This document shows, one piece after another, positions 1 through 9,214 of a DNA stretch of 64,000 nt (within the stretch, counting starts at the first letter, position 1; the number at the start of each line of letters is the position of its first letter). The position numbers were made by a program, and so were the translations under genes. The stretch comes from Bin34 sp963422415. Lineage in GTDB: Bacteria > Chloroflexota > Anaerolineae > Caldilineales > Caldilineaceae. The notes under the pieces were generated by a model. The model was given only the letters and a program-made list of their open reading frames with translations. It did no database searches and was not told where the DNA came from. The DNA is taken from contig OY729430.1 in NCBI GenBank assembly GCA_963422415.1, positions 2,542,001 through 2,606,000 of the forward strand, written 5' to 3'.

Positions 1-1917
1 TCGGTTGAAGCGCAGATCCAGTGTCTGCAGTTTGGAGAGATCGGCGAAGAGACCTGCCGGCACTGCAGCCAGTGAGTTGTAGTCTATCTCGCTGGAGTGA
101 AAGGCCCTCGGATCCCGAGGACCCAAAATCAGCGACTGCAGGTCTGTCAGACCTGCAAAAAGACCGGGCGGCAGCGTATCCAGTTGCTCGCTGTACAGTG
201 TCAGCGATTGCAGTGCAGCCAAGTCCATAAAAAGATCGGACGGCAGCACGCTTAGGTTCAAAAGGGACACTTCCAGCGACTGCAGGTCTGTCAGACCTGC
301 AAAAAGACCGGGCGGCAGCGTATCCAGTTGCTCGCTGTGCAGTGTCAGCGATTGCAGTGCAGCCAAGTCCATAAAAAGATCGGACGGCAGCGCGCTTAGG
401 TTGGAAAGGAACAGCTTCATCGATTGCAGATCCCTCAAGCCGGTGAAAAGGTTGGACGGCAGCATGCGCGGGTTCGGCAGGGAAGGCTCCACCCACAGCC
501 ATATGGCATCGTGAGCGTAACGGTCTATAAGGGGAGAAGGCGACCGCGGGGAAAAGGAAGGAATGGCATCAATGTCGTACAGTTCCAGCGATTGCAGGGC
601 GGCCAGGTCGGAGAAAAGACCCGACGGCAGGGCAGCGGCAAAGTTGTACAGTTCCAGCGACTGCAGGGCGGTCAGGTCGGAGAAAAGACCCGACGGCAGG
701 GTACCAGCAATGTTGTACAGTTCCAGCCATTGCAGGGCGGCCAGGTCGGAGAAAAGACCCGACGGCAGGACGGTCACGTGGGGAATGAACAGTTCCAGCG
801 ATTGCAAATCCGACTGATCGGCGAAGAGATCCGATGGCAGGACGGTCACGTGGGGAATGAACAGTTCCAGCGATTGCAAATCCGACTGATCGGCGAAGAG
901 ATCCGGCGGCAGGGCCGTCATGGCACTGCTGAACAGATGCAGCTCTTGCAGTTGGGAGAGCCCAGTGAAAAGACTTGGTGGCAAGGCTGTCAGATCGAGA
1001 TTATGCTCCATTATGCGAGGACCGCCGCGTCCAGTACCCAACCACAGCTGCTGCAGACTAGCAAGGGGTACGAAGAGATTCTCAGGCAGAACAGTCAACC
1101 GGGTATAGCGCAAATGCAGGGTGTGCAGGTGGTCTAGCCCAACAAACGACTCGGGTGCTAGAGTCGTCAGTTCGGTGAAGTTCAGATTCAAGGTGTGCAG
1201 CCGGGAGAGACCGGCGAAAAGGCCCACTGGCAGAGTGGTGAGTCTGCTGTATCTTAGATCCAAGCTATGCAAGACCGTAAGCCCAGTAAAGAGATCGGAT
1301 GGCAGGGTAGGCGCGGTGCTGTACAGCTTCAGCGTTTGCAGGGCGGTCAGGTCAGAGAAAAGGCTGGCTGGTACGGTGTCAACGCTGTGCAGCTTCAGCG
1401 TTTGCAGTCCGGAGAGGCCCGCGAAGGCATTCGGCGGCAGATCGGCCAATCTGTTGCGGAGCAGATCCAATCTGCGCAAAGCCGTGAGTCCAGCGAAGAG
1501 ATTCGGGGGCAGAGCAGTCAAGTTGTTATCCCTCAGATCCAAGCTGTGCAAGGCTGTGAGCCCGGCAAAATCACCGGTCTGTAGGACGCGCAGGCTCCTT
1601 CCTCTCAGATTCAAAGCAACAATGGCCGACAGGTGTGCCGGAGTGATCTGGGCGCAGACCAGGCCGGTCTGCGCCTCCAGTGCATTCACTATCCCTTGCG
1701 TGCGTCCATGCAGAGGACCGGTGCCACATCCCTCTTCGTCCGTGAACCGGACCGGGGTCACCGTAGCTGTCTGTTCCCCCTTGGGGTTGTCTGCATAGAA
1801 TGCCACTCCGTCCGATCCCAAAGTCAAGTCCAGGCTGTGCTCCGCCGGATCGGACCACTCCAGACTCATGCCCAAGTACAGCGACACCACCAACATCCAC
1901 CGCATGTACACTTGCAT
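1..1917 (-). CDS. Leucine-rich-repeat protein, N-terminal 639 residues (cut by window edge)
   Basis: The minus-strand frame starting at ATG 1917 stays open to base 1, so the C-terminus lies outside the window. A GGAGG ribosome binding site seven bases upstream supports this start. Residues 1-20 (hydrophobic run with MLVVSLYLG) look like a signal peptide or membrane anchor. About 100 non-repeat residues with two Cys (EGCG, LVCAQ) follow, then about twenty units of roughly 24 residues of the form LPxxLFxxLxxLQxLxL, the 'typical' LRR class. The Asn of the canonical LxxN is often replaced by Ser, Tyr or His. An island near codons 455-485 breaks the periodicity (it contains DRYAHDAIWLW). The product is probably an exported or surface adhesion or recognition protein; no enzymatic domain is visible. 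It is divergent from the pentapeptide-repeat gene at 2595. Confidence 0.85.
   Translation of the reverse strand, partial: MQVYMRWMLVVSLYLGMSLEWSDPAEHSLDLTLGSDGVAFYADNPKGEQTATVTPVRFTDEEGCGTGPLHGRTQGIVNALEAQTGLVCAQITPAHLSAIVALNLRGRSLRVLQTGDFAGLTALHSLDLRDNNLTALPPNLFAGLTALRRLDLLRNRLADLPPNAFAGLSGLQTLKLHSVDTVPASLFSDLTALQTLKLYSTAPTLPSDLFTGLTVLHSLDLRYSRLTTLPVGLFAGLSRLHTLNLNFTELTTLAPESFVGLDHLHTLHLRYTRLTVLPENLFVPLASLQQLWLGTGRGGPRIMEHNLDLTALPPSLFTGLSQLQELHLFSSAMTALPPDLFADQSDLQSLELFIPHVTVLPSDLFADQSDLQSLELFIPHVTVLPSGLFSDLAALQWLELYNIAGTLPSGLFSDLTALQSLELYNFAAALPSGLFSDLAALQSLELYDIDAIPSFSPRSPSPLIDRYAHDAIWLWVEPSLPNPRMLPSNLFTGLRDLQSMKLFLSNLSALPSDLFMDLAALQSLTLHSEQLDTLPPGLFAGLTDLQSLEVSLLNLSVLPSDLFMDLAALQSLTLYSEQLDTLPPGLFAGLTDLQSLILGPRDPRAFHSSEIDYNSLAAVPAGLFADLSKLQTLDLRFNR
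131..402. repeat. 144-bp direct duplication inside the LRR gene
   Basis: The block 131-258 recurs at 275-402 with about two mismatches over some 128 bp. The offset of 144 bp equals two 24-codon LRR units, so the duplication keeps frame. Near-identity at the DNA level suggests recent expansion by unequal recombination or slippage. Confidence 0.8.
769..912. repeat. 72-bp tandem repeat inside the LRR gene
   Basis: Two adjacent 72-bp units (one begins at 769, the next at 841) are almost identical, differing mainly at GATGG versus GGCGG near their ends. Each encodes exactly one 24-residue LRR. Related units at 560-760 are also very similar to each other. Confidence 0.75.
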
Positions 1918-2594
1918 TGTCCACCTCCGAGACGTCGCTGGTCCCAAGGCTGGAAGATCTCCTGGAGACTGGTCTACGTCGCCTTGCCAGAGTGTTACGA
2001 ATTCTGAATCAAACAAGGGCTATCGGTGATTCCATAGCCTCAAGGTCAGTCCCAATCCGGTCCTTGGATCCTATTGATGATATAGTGTCGGCTTCTTTCT
2101 GTAGCCTTGTCGCAGGTGACATATCTGCCGACACTCGACCGTACACTAGTCTCCGCGGTCACTGAGGGGATAGCTGGGAGGGACAAGGGCCAACAAGTGT
2201 CCACGTCCGTTGACTTCCCTCATGCTTCAATGCGCGCATCGTCCCATCCGCACCAACGTGCCATCGGCAGTTCAATAGTCTCGCGGATACCCTCAGCTTT
2301 TTGGCGCTGGTTCAGGACATCCTCTGCAGCAGAATCCGGCAGAGAAGACGCGCTGACCTGCATGTGTCAAGGAAGAGTATGAAGCAGAGACTTTTTCCAC
2401 AGTGTCAGAGGTCTCTTTACAAGCACGAGGGCAGGAGGATCGACCAGAACTGCACCTGCAAGCCAAAGATTGCATTTCAGGACCGCTCGGCCTACCTCAC
2501 CTGCGTTGCCTGTCGATGAACCTATATTCATTCGTCTTTCGTTTATCCTTTGGGGCCAAGATTCTCTTGAACAGGGCAAGGCAACAACCAGACG
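1918..2594. other. Divergent intergenic region, 677 bp
   Basis: This region separates the LRR gene (minus) from the pentapeptide-repeat gene (plus), so it must hold both 5' regions. The only element I can point to is the GGAGG ribosome binding site of the LRR gene at 1922-1928. Short open frames here have no recognisable motif or good ribosome binding site and I do not call them genes. No clear sigma-70 promoter was found by eye. Confidence 0.5.
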
Positions 2595-3959
2595 ATGCAG
2601 CTCTCAAGACCCTCAATGTCACCGAAGATCGGCAAGCCGTTGCTCATTGCGGCCATCATCGCGGTCCCCACGCTTTTGGTTGGTTTCTTCTTTGTCTTCA
2701 ATCTGTACCTGAAGCCCTTGATGCAAGTCTGTCCCAAGAACTGCCAAGGAGCGGACTATGAAGGGCAAGTCCTCCTTGGACAATCGTTCAAGAACTTTGA
2801 CCTTTCTCACGCAAACATGCCGCGGACAATCGCCAGAGAGGCGGATTTCAGCGGAGCCAATCTCCATTTCGCCAATCTCTCTCATGCGGATCTGAACGGA
2901 GCGGATTTCAGGAGATCCGATCTCTCCGCTGCCCTGCTGACACACGCGGATCTGCGGAATGCCAATCTGGCTGGCAGCCGACTTGGCGGGGCCAGACTGT
3001 ACGGAGCGGATCTGAGACATGCCGATTTGAGAGGCTCCATCCTAGGCTCGGCGGATCTGTCTCAAGCCTTGTTGCAGGGATCCATCATTGACGAAAAGAC
3101 CGTATTGAGCGGCCATTGGGAACGCATTTGGCATCTCTGGAACGACTCCGATCCAGATCTGGATCTGGAAGGCGCCAGTCTGTCCCGAGCCAATATGCAA
3201 GGATACGACTTCGGTCCAGCCAATCTCAGACATGCCCGTCTGCGAGACACGAATCTCAGCGGGGCCAACCTCTCCGAGGCCGACCTGGAAATGGCAGACT
3301 TGCGTCAATCCGTGATTGACGACTCCACTCGCCTTGCGCCGCGGGACCGCTTGGTATGGGAAATGCACAACGCTCCAAGCGTATCTCCGGATTATGCCAA
3401 CGTGGTCGTAACCAATGCCCTGCTGTCCGAAATATATCTGCAGAATGCCAACCTGCAAGGGGCAGTGTTCCGAGATTCCATCTTGACATTTGCCAATCTG
3501 CGGAATTCCGATCTACGGGGGGCGGACTTTTCCGGAGCCAACATGACAGAGGCGGATCTTGACGGGGCCCTTTTGACGGACACCATTCTATCCGGCGCGA
3601 ATCTGCATGGGGCCGAGATGGGATTCAGCAACCTGCGGGGCGCCATCATTGACACCGACACCGTCCTGCCGGAGAGATGGCTTGTTGTCTGGACCATCTT
3701 GAATCACGGGGGTGAGGGGGGAGATTACTCTGGTCTGTTTCTGGGCAGCGCCGACTTGGCTGGCGCCGCCTTGCAAAACGCCAATTTCACGGAGGCTGAT
3801 CTCCGCTTTGCCGTACTGGCCGGAGCCGATCTCCGCAATGCAAACTTCACCGATGCCATCTTGACCTCGACGGATTTCACCGATGCGCTGCTGACCGGAG
3901 CCATTTTTTCCGGCGCAGATCTGTCCAACGCAGTCGGCTTTGTGCCTGAAGGGAAGTAG
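2595..3959 (+). CDS. Membrane-anchored pentapeptide-repeat protein
   Basis: Of 454 residues, 1-12 are basic and 13-40 form one transmembrane helix (LLIAAIIAVPTLLVGFFFVF). A short Cys-containing segment (VCPKNCQGADY) is followed by pentapeptide repeats A(D/N)LxX to the C-terminus, forming a right-handed beta-helix. The helix is interrupted by three related spacers near 3080, 3310 and 3640, each of the form IDxxTxLxxRxxxxWxxxN followed by an acidic stretch. The topology would place the solenoid outside the membrane, or in the cytoplasm if the helix is inverted; the sequence does not decide. An alternative start is ATG 2616 (MSPKIGK). Function is unknown: pentapeptide proteins include DNA mimics but most are uncharacterised. 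It is transcribed away from the LRR gene. Confidence 0.85.
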   Translation: MQLSRPSMSPKIGKPLLIAAIIAVPTLLVGFFFVFNLYLKPLMQVCPKNCQGADYEGQVLLGQSFKNFDLSHANMPRTIAREADFSGANLHFANLSHADLNGADFRRSDLSAALLTHADLRNANLAGSRLGGARLYGADLRHADLRGSILGSADLSQALLQGSIIDEKTVLSGHWERIWHLWNDSDPDLDLEGASLSRANMQGYDFGPANLRHARLRDTNLSGANLSEADLEMADLRQSVIDDSTRLAPRDRLVWEMHNAPSVSPDYANVVVTNALLSEIYLQNANLQGAVFRDSILTFANLRNSDLRGADFSGANMTEADLDGALLTDTILSGANLHGAEMGFSNLRGAIIDTDTVLPERWLVVWTILNHGGEGGDYSGLFLGSADLAGAALQNANFTEADLRFAVLAGADLRNANFTDAILTSTDFTDALLTGAIFSGADLSNAVGFVPEGK

Positions 3960-4101
3960 ACAATCTACGGCGGCTGGATCGAGCCTTGACATGCACTTCC
4001 CCAGTCGGCACTGCCTCTGGAATTTCCACAGCGGAGAAATCAACGACCTAGCACAGAACATAACAGTGAAAGCCAGTTTTCACCTTTTTGCCAAGTTGTC
4101 T

Positions 4102-4110
4102 TGTTATAAT
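4102..4110 (+). promoter_or_regulatory. Putative extended -10 promoter of the first transporter operon
   Basis: TGTTATAAT gives a consensus -10 hexamer (4105-4110) preceded by the TG of an extended -10. No good -35 is present at 16-18 bp upstream, which extended -10 promoters tolerate. It lies 135 bp before the solute-binding lipoprotein gene in the 286-bp gap 3960-4245. Assignment is by sequence inspection only. Confidence 0.4.
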
Positions 4111-4245
4111 GCTCTCGCCTTTTTTCCAAAACAGCAGGTTGTGCGAGCACAGCTGATGGAGTTCATCCTTACGGGGTGCGCTTTGGCTCAGGCCGTGTTT
4201 GAAAATTCGGTTGGACCTGCGCCAAGTTTCAGAGGTTAATGTGTC

Positions 4246-6072
4246 ATGAAGAGAGGAATATCGTTATTGTTGGTTGCACTGCTGGTCATGCTGGCAGTCG
4301 TGGCCTGTGCTGCACCGGGGACCACGGGTCCAGCAGCAAGTGGAGAAGCGGCGGAATCCGGCGGCGAGGAAATGGCGGAGGACTACTCCGACGCATCTCG
4401 CGCTGAAACCGTTATCTTCGAGGTGGATGCCCGTGGCGGCCAGTTCGCGGATCCCGAATTGATGAATCCCTATGTTCCTGGCGGTCTGCGCAACCAAGGC
4501 ATACACCAGGCTGTGCAGGAGCCCCTGTTCGTCCTGAATTACCAGACCGGTGAAATAGAGTCTTGGCTGGGCGAGTCCATGGAGGCAGACGAAACCTTCA
4601 CCACTTGGACTCTGAACCTCCGCAAGGGCGTGGAATGGAGCGATGGCGAAGCGTTCAACGCCGATGATGTCATCTTCACCATGGGTTTGTTGATGGAAAA
4701 CACCGAAATGAACTATGCCGCCGGTCTGCAGGACTGGGTGGAGAGCACGGAAAAGGTCGACGATTTCACGGTTACCTTCAATCTGACCCGCCCCAATCCC
4801 CGATTCCAGCTTGACAACTGGTCCGTCCGCATTTGGGGCGGTCCTATCATTCTGCCTGAGCATATCTGGGCCGATCAGGACCCCCTGACCTTCAAGAACT
4901 ACGATCCCGAAAAGGGGTGGCCAGTCTTCACGGGCCCATATCTGCTGGACAGCATCGGCCCCACGGAATTCAGCTACGTGCGCAACGACGACTGGTGGGG
5001 AGCCAAGGCCGGTTGGAAGGAACTGCCAGAGCCCAAGAAGCTGATTTGGGTCCGCAGCGCTTCCGACGAGACCGCCGTCAACGTGATGGCTCAGGGCGGC
5101 ATCGACAGTCTGATGGACATCACCTTGGGACAGCTGCAGGCCCTGCAGGGCCAGAACCCCGATGTCATCACCTGGTTCTCGGAAATGCCGCTGGCTTGGG
5201 TTCCCGATCCCTGCTCACGCACCTTCGAGTTCAATAACGCCATTGAGCCTTGGAACGACCCAGACATGCGCTGGGCCATCAACTACGCAGTGGACCGCGA
5301 CGAGATCGTTCAGATTGCCTACGAGGGCACCACGCTGAAAAATCGCCATTATTTCCCCGCATATCCGCCGCTGGATGCCTTGGTGGACTTGGCCATCGCG
5401 GAAGGAGCTTGGGACGTGGACCAGCTCTTTACCCACGATCCCCAAATGACATCCGAAATCCTGGAATCCAAGGGCTATACCCGTGAAGGCGACGGCTATT
5501 GGCAAAAGGACGGAGAGGATCTATCTCTGGAGATTGCGACGCATGAAGGCTTCATTGAAAAGAAGCGCATTGCTCAGATCGTGACCGAGCAGCTGCAGCG
5601 TGTTGGCATCAACGCCGTGCATGTGAACCAGGCGGGCCAGACATGGGGCGACAACTTCCGGAACGGTGAATTCGAATCCCGCATGGGTTGGCAGACCTGC
5701 GGTTCCGTAAACGAACCTTGGGCAACCATGGATACATTCAACACCCGCTGGCTCGAACCCATCGGCACCCGCGCCAACCAAAATTCTTGGCGCTGGAGTG
5801 GTGAAAAGGCGGAAGAGTACGGTGCGCTGGTAGACCAGATTGGTTCTCTGCCGCTGGGCGATCCGGCCATTGAGCCCCTGTTTCTGCAGGCCACCGCGTT
5901 GCTCTTCGAAGAGCTGCCTGTCATTCCGATCACGGAAGCCAAGAAGATCATTCCCTTCTTGGAGACGTACTGGACCAACTGGCCTACGTACGACAATCAG
6001 TATGTGCACCCGCCAACTTGGTGGCAACACACGCACTACATCATTCACGAGATCGAGTCGACCGGCAACTAG
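4246..6072 (+). CDS. ABC transporter family-5 solute-binding lipoprotein
   Basis: The 608-residue protein has a lipoprotein signal peptide with lipobox VVAC (Cys21), then a Gly/Glu-rich linker. The body is typical of SBP family 5 (DppA/OppA type), with features such as WTLNLRKGVEWSDGE near residue 120 and FTGPYLLDS near 230. It should be anchored outside the membrane and deliver ligand to the permeases encoded at 6172 and 7185. The ribosome binding site is AGAGG about ten bases before the ATG. Family 5 includes peptide, nickel and oligosaccharide binders. Because kinase, isomerase and sugar-acid dehydratase genes follow, a sugar-derived ligand is plausible here, but the ligand is inference. 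Confidence 0.93.
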   Translation: MKRGISLLLVALLVMLAVVACAAPGTTGPAASGEAAESGGEEMAEDYSDASRAETVIFEVDARGGQFADPELMNPYVPGGLRNQGIHQAVQEPLFVLNYQTGEIESWLGESMEADETFTTWTLNLRKGVEWSDGEAFNADDVIFTMGLLMENTEMNYAAGLQDWVESTEKVDDFTVTFNLTRPNPRFQLDNWSVRIWGGPIILPEHIWADQDPLTFKNYDPEKGWPVFTGPYLLDSIGPTEFSYVRNDDWWGAKAGWKELPEPKKLIWVRSASDETAVNVMAQGGIDSLMDITLGQLQALQGQNPDVITWFSEMPLAWVPDPCSRTFEFNNAIEPWNDPDMRWAINYAVDRDEIVQIAYEGTTLKNRHYFPAYPPLDALVDLAIAEGAWDVDQLFTHDPQMTSEILESKGYTREGDGYWQKDGEDLSLEIATHEGFIEKKRIAQIVTEQLQRVGINAVHVNQAGQTWGDNFRNGEFESRMGWQTCGSVNEPWATMDTFNTRWLEPIGTRANQNSWRWSGEKAEEYGALVDQIGSLPLGDPAIEPLFLQATALLFEELPVIPITEAKKIIPFLETYWTNWPTYDNQYVHPPTWWQHTHYIIHEIESTGN

Positions 6073-6103
6073 CCCGCCTCGAGTCTTTACGACCGTATAG
6101 GGA

Positions 6104-6130
6104 GACCAGCCGGGGCAGCCCCGGCTGGTC
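6104..6130 (+). terminator. Strong stem-loop between solute-binding protein and permease genes
   Basis: Thirteen-base perfect arms (GACCAGCCGGGGC at 6104-6116 and its complement at 6118-6130) enclose a single A and are followed by CATTATTTT. It could act as a partial terminator, or protect the 3' end of the upstream mRNA so that more binding protein than permease is made. It lies 31 bases after the lipoprotein stop codon. Confidence 0.75.
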
Positions 6131-6171
6131 CATTATTTTCTGCACACTGCAATTTCCCTCCGAGATGCTTT

Positions 6172-7188
6172 ATGGGTGAACTTACCCTCGGCTACTTCTT
6201 GCGCCGCCTCGGCATGTGGACCTTGACCATATGGATTGGGTCCACGCTGATCTTCCTCATTCCTCGTCTGGCTCCAGGCGATCCCGTGACCGCGATGGTG
6301 GAGCGCATGTTGCAGCAGGCCGGCACCATTGAAAATTCGGCTGACATGATCAATGCGTGGCGGGTTCGGTTTGGCTTGGACGGCCCCTTGCATGTCCAGT
6401 ACCTCCGCTACCTGAACAATATGGCCAGACTGGATCTAGGCTACTCCTTGGCCAATTTTCCGGCTCGGGTCACGGACATTGTGACCCGTTCACTACCTTG
6501 GACTATTGGCATGTTGTCGATCGCCACTGTCATTTCGTTTCTGATCGGCAATATGATAGGAGCCTTGATGGCATGGCGCAGAGTTCCGGGTTGGATTCGC
6601 AGCGTCCTTCCGGTTTCTCTTATCTTCACGGCCATTCCTTTCTTCATGTTCGGGCTGCTGCTGATTGCGGTATTGGCCTTCGAGTGGAAGATCTTCCCCG
6701 CCTTTAGCAACTACGGACGCAATATTGATCCGGGTTTCAACTGGGACTTCATTTCCAGCGTGGTATATCACGGCACATTGCCCGTGTTCTCCATTGTGAT
6801 TACCTCCATGGGCTTTTGGGCCTTGGGTATGCGGGGCATGATGGTGACCACCGATGGGGAGGACTACATGATTCTGGCCGATGCCAAAGGCCTGCGTTCC
6901 CGCCGCATATTTTGGTTCTATGGCGTACGCAATTCCCTGCTGCCCCAGATCACGGCCTTGGCTCTCAGCATCGGTGCCTTGGCCGGGGGGTCCCTGCTGG
7001 TGGAATACATTTTTGGCTATCCGGGTCTGGGCTATTTTCTGTATCAGGCCATCATCAGCGCGGACTACACGGTCATTCAAGGCATTGTGTTCATGTTGAT
7101 TGTGGGCACGGCCACGGCCGTCTTGATTCTGGACCTTCTCTATCCCATGATCGATCCGCGCATTACCTACCAGAAGGGCACATCATGA
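6172..7188 (+). CDS. ABC transporter permease, DppB/OppB type
   Basis: The 338-residue inner-membrane protein has an N-terminal helix (TLTIWIGSTLIFLIPRLAPGDP), the usual DppB entry, followed by five more hydrophobic segments. The BPD permease (EAA) loop is near residues 240-265 (DAKGLRSRRIFWFYGVRNSLLP). It pairs with the DppC-type permease at 7185, whose ATG overlaps this stop codon (ATGA), so translation is probably coupled. It forms half of the membrane channel for the lipoprotein encoded at 4246. Confidence 0.93.
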   Translation: MGELTLGYFLRRLGMWTLTIWIGSTLIFLIPRLAPGDPVTAMVERMLQQAGTIENSADMINAWRVRFGLDGPLHVQYLRYLNNMARLDLGYSLANFPARVTDIVTRSLPWTIGMLSIATVISFLIGNMIGALMAWRRVPGWIRSVLPVSLIFTAIPFFMFGLLLIAVLAFEWKIFPAFSNYGRNIDPGFNWDFISSVVYHGTLPVFSIVITSMGFWALGMRGMMVTTDGEDYMILADAKGLRSRRIFWFYGVRNSLLPQITALALSIGALAGGSLLVEYIFGYPGLGYFLYQAIISADYTVIQGIVFMLIVGTATAVLILDLLYPMIDPRITYQKGTS

Positions 7189-8123
7189 GCGTGATCATTC
7201 AGGAAACGGCCAATCAAGCTGAAGGGGGGCTGAATGCATGGGATTCTCCTTGGCTAAATACCAAGTTTCTCATCGGTCTGTCTCTCATTCTGATGGTATT
7301 GCTGATGGCCGCTGTGGGGCCGTTGGGTTTGTGGGACACGACCTTGGCCAGAGTTGCCTCGTCGCCCTTGAATCTGCCCCCTATGTGGGTCACCAGCGAA
7401 AATCCCTTCTTTGGAACTCCCAGTTCTGAACATCCCCTAGGAACCGACAGTGATGGCAGAGACATGTTGGCCGTGCTTCTCGTCGGCGCCCCGCGCTCCC
7501 TGCACATCGGCTTGATCGCCGCCGGGGTCGGTATACTCATTGGTATCGTGCTGGGCTTCACGGCGGGTTTCGTTGGCGGCTGGGTGGATGCCGTGATTCG
7601 AACCCTGTCCGATTCCATCATCACAATCCCGGCGCTGGCCGTGTTGATTGTGATTTCGGCATTTGTCAGGCAGCTGAGCGTACCCATTCTGGCCTTGTTG
7701 CTGGCGGCTTTTGCATGGCCTGGACCTACTCGACTCTTGCGCGCTCAAGTATTGACCTTGCGGGAACGGGGCTATGTGCAAATGGCGCGTTTGTCCGGAG
7801 CCAGCACATTCACAATTCTGTTCAAGGAAATGCTGCCCAACATGATGCCGTATTTGGCAGCCAGTCTGACAGGCAACGTATCAGGGGCAATCCTGGCGGT
7901 CACTGGCTTGGAAGCCTTGGGATTGGGCCCTACCCGCATTCCCACCATGGGCATGACCATCTATCATGCCACGGCAGTGTCTGCTCTGTTCAGGGGCATG
8001 TGGTGGTGGTGGGGCATTCCCATCGTGGCCTTGGTCGTCGTGTTTATCTCACTCTTCCTGATGGCAGTCGGCTTGGATGAAATCGCCAATCCGCGCCTGC
8101 GAGGAGTGATGTCTTCCTCATGA
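7185..8123 (+). CDS. ABC transporter permease, DppC/OppC type
   Basis: The 312-residue protein starts at ATG 7185, overlapping the previous stop by four bases; the frame is open further upstream, but that part lies inside the preceding permease gene. After an N-terminal helix come a periplasmic loop with the family motif HPLGTDSDGRDM (near residues 84-95) and five further membrane segments. The EAA loop is LSGASTFTILFKEMLPN. It is the second permease of the importer and its stop codon overlaps the ATPase start at 8120. Confidence 0.92.
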   Translation: MSVIIQETANQAEGGLNAWDSPWLNTKFLIGLSLILMVLLMAAVGPLGLWDTTLARVASSPLNLPPMWVTSENPFFGTPSSEHPLGTDSDGRDMLAVLLVGAPRSLHIGLIAAGVGILIGIVLGFTAGFVGGWVDAVIRTLSDSIITIPALAVLIVISAFVRQLSVPILALLLAAFAWPGPTRLLRAQVLTLRERGYVQMARLSGASTFTILFKEMLPNMMPYLAASLTGNVSGAILAVTGLEALGLGPTRIPTMGMTIYHATAVSALFRGMWWWWGIPIVALVVVFISLFLMAVGLDEIANPRLRGVMSSS

Positions 8124-9160
8124 CCGTGGAAATGACCCAAACCCGTCCCGCGACAGGGGGCTTTGACGGACATGGAGAAGGCGCCGCATTGACAGTCAAG
8201 GAACTCAAGGTCTACTATCACACCCCTACCGGGGACGTGAGGGCCGTAGACAGCGTTTCCTTTGAAGTGCGCAAAGGGGAAATCATGGGCTTGGTCGGCG
8301 AATCCGGCTGCGGCAAGACCACGACGGCGATGGCCATTCTGCAGCTGGTGCAGAGTCCAGGCCGCATTGTAGGCGGTTCCGTCGAGTTGGACGGCATTGA
8401 CTTGATGCAGCTGAATAGCGCTGAACTGCGAGATGTGCGATGGACCAGGTTGTCGCTGATCCCGCAGGGGGCCATGAACTCCTTGAATCCCGTGATGCTG
8501 ATCAATTCGCAGATCAAGGATGCCATCCAGACCCACGAGGCGCGATCCAGTTCCGCGGAGCTGAAGGAGCGCATTGAAAACCTGTTTCAGCTGGTGGGTC
8601 TGCCCAGCCGGGTCTACAACATGTATCCCCACGAGCTGAGTGGCGGCATGAAGCAGCGGGCCTGCATTGCCATGGCCATCGCGTTGAATCCCCAATTGAT
8701 CATTGCGGATGAACCGACTAGCGCCTTGGATGTAGTGGTGCAGAGGGTTGTGGGCCAGACCCTGCTGGATGTCAAGAGACGTCTGGGCATTTCCATGATC
8801 GTGATTGGCCACGACATGGGCCTGATGGCCCAGCTGGTGGATCGCCTGGCCGTCATGTACGCCGGCCGGATGGTGGAAATCGCCCCTGTCAAGTCAATGT
8901 TTGCCGAGCCATTGCATCCCTATGCGCAATTGCTGATTGAATCCATCCCGTCGATCAAGGAACGAAAGCCCCTTAGGCTGACGGAAGGCTTGACTCACGA
9001 TCTGCGCACTCCACCTACGGGCTGCATCTTCCAGATGCGGTGTCCCCACGTCATGGACATTTGTCGGGAAGCGGACCCCCCGTTGCGGGAATTGAGACCG
9101 AATCATCAGACTGCCTGTCATCTTTACGAGGATGACGGTACGCCGATACCCCATCCCTAG
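8120..9160 (+). CDS. Peptide/oligosaccharide ABC transporter ATPase, DppD type
   Basis: The 346-residue cytoplasmic ATPase has Walker A GESGCGKT (60-67), signature LSGGMKQ (173-179) and Walker B LIIADEP (193-199). It ends in the C-terminal oligopeptide-ATPase domain with a Pro/Cys-rich segment (PTGCIFQMRCPHVMDIC) that in relatives binds an Fe-S cluster. It forms a heterodimer with the DppF-type ATPase at 9215. The start is coupled to the upstream permease (ATGA overlap). Confidence 0.94.
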   Translation: MTVEMTQTRPATGGFDGHGEGAALTVKELKVYYHTPTGDVRAVDSVSFEVRKGEIMGLVGESGCGKTTTAMAILQLVQSPGRIVGGSVELDGIDLMQLNSAELRDVRWTRLSLIPQGAMNSLNPVMLINSQIKDAIQTHEARSSSAELKERIENLFQLVGLPSRVYNMYPHELSGGMKQRACIAMAIALNPQLIIADEPTSALDVVVQRVVGQTLLDVKRRLGISMIVIGHDMGLMAQLVDRLAVMYAGRMVEIAPVKSMFAEPLHPYAQLLIESIPSIKERKPLRLTEGLTHDLRTPPTGCIFQMRCPHVMDICREADPPLRELRPNHQTACHLYEDDGTPIPHP

Positions 9161-9214
9161 ACCCAAGACCGTCGCCTTCAGCGCTTCACACCCAAGACAT
9201 AAGGACACTCTGTA

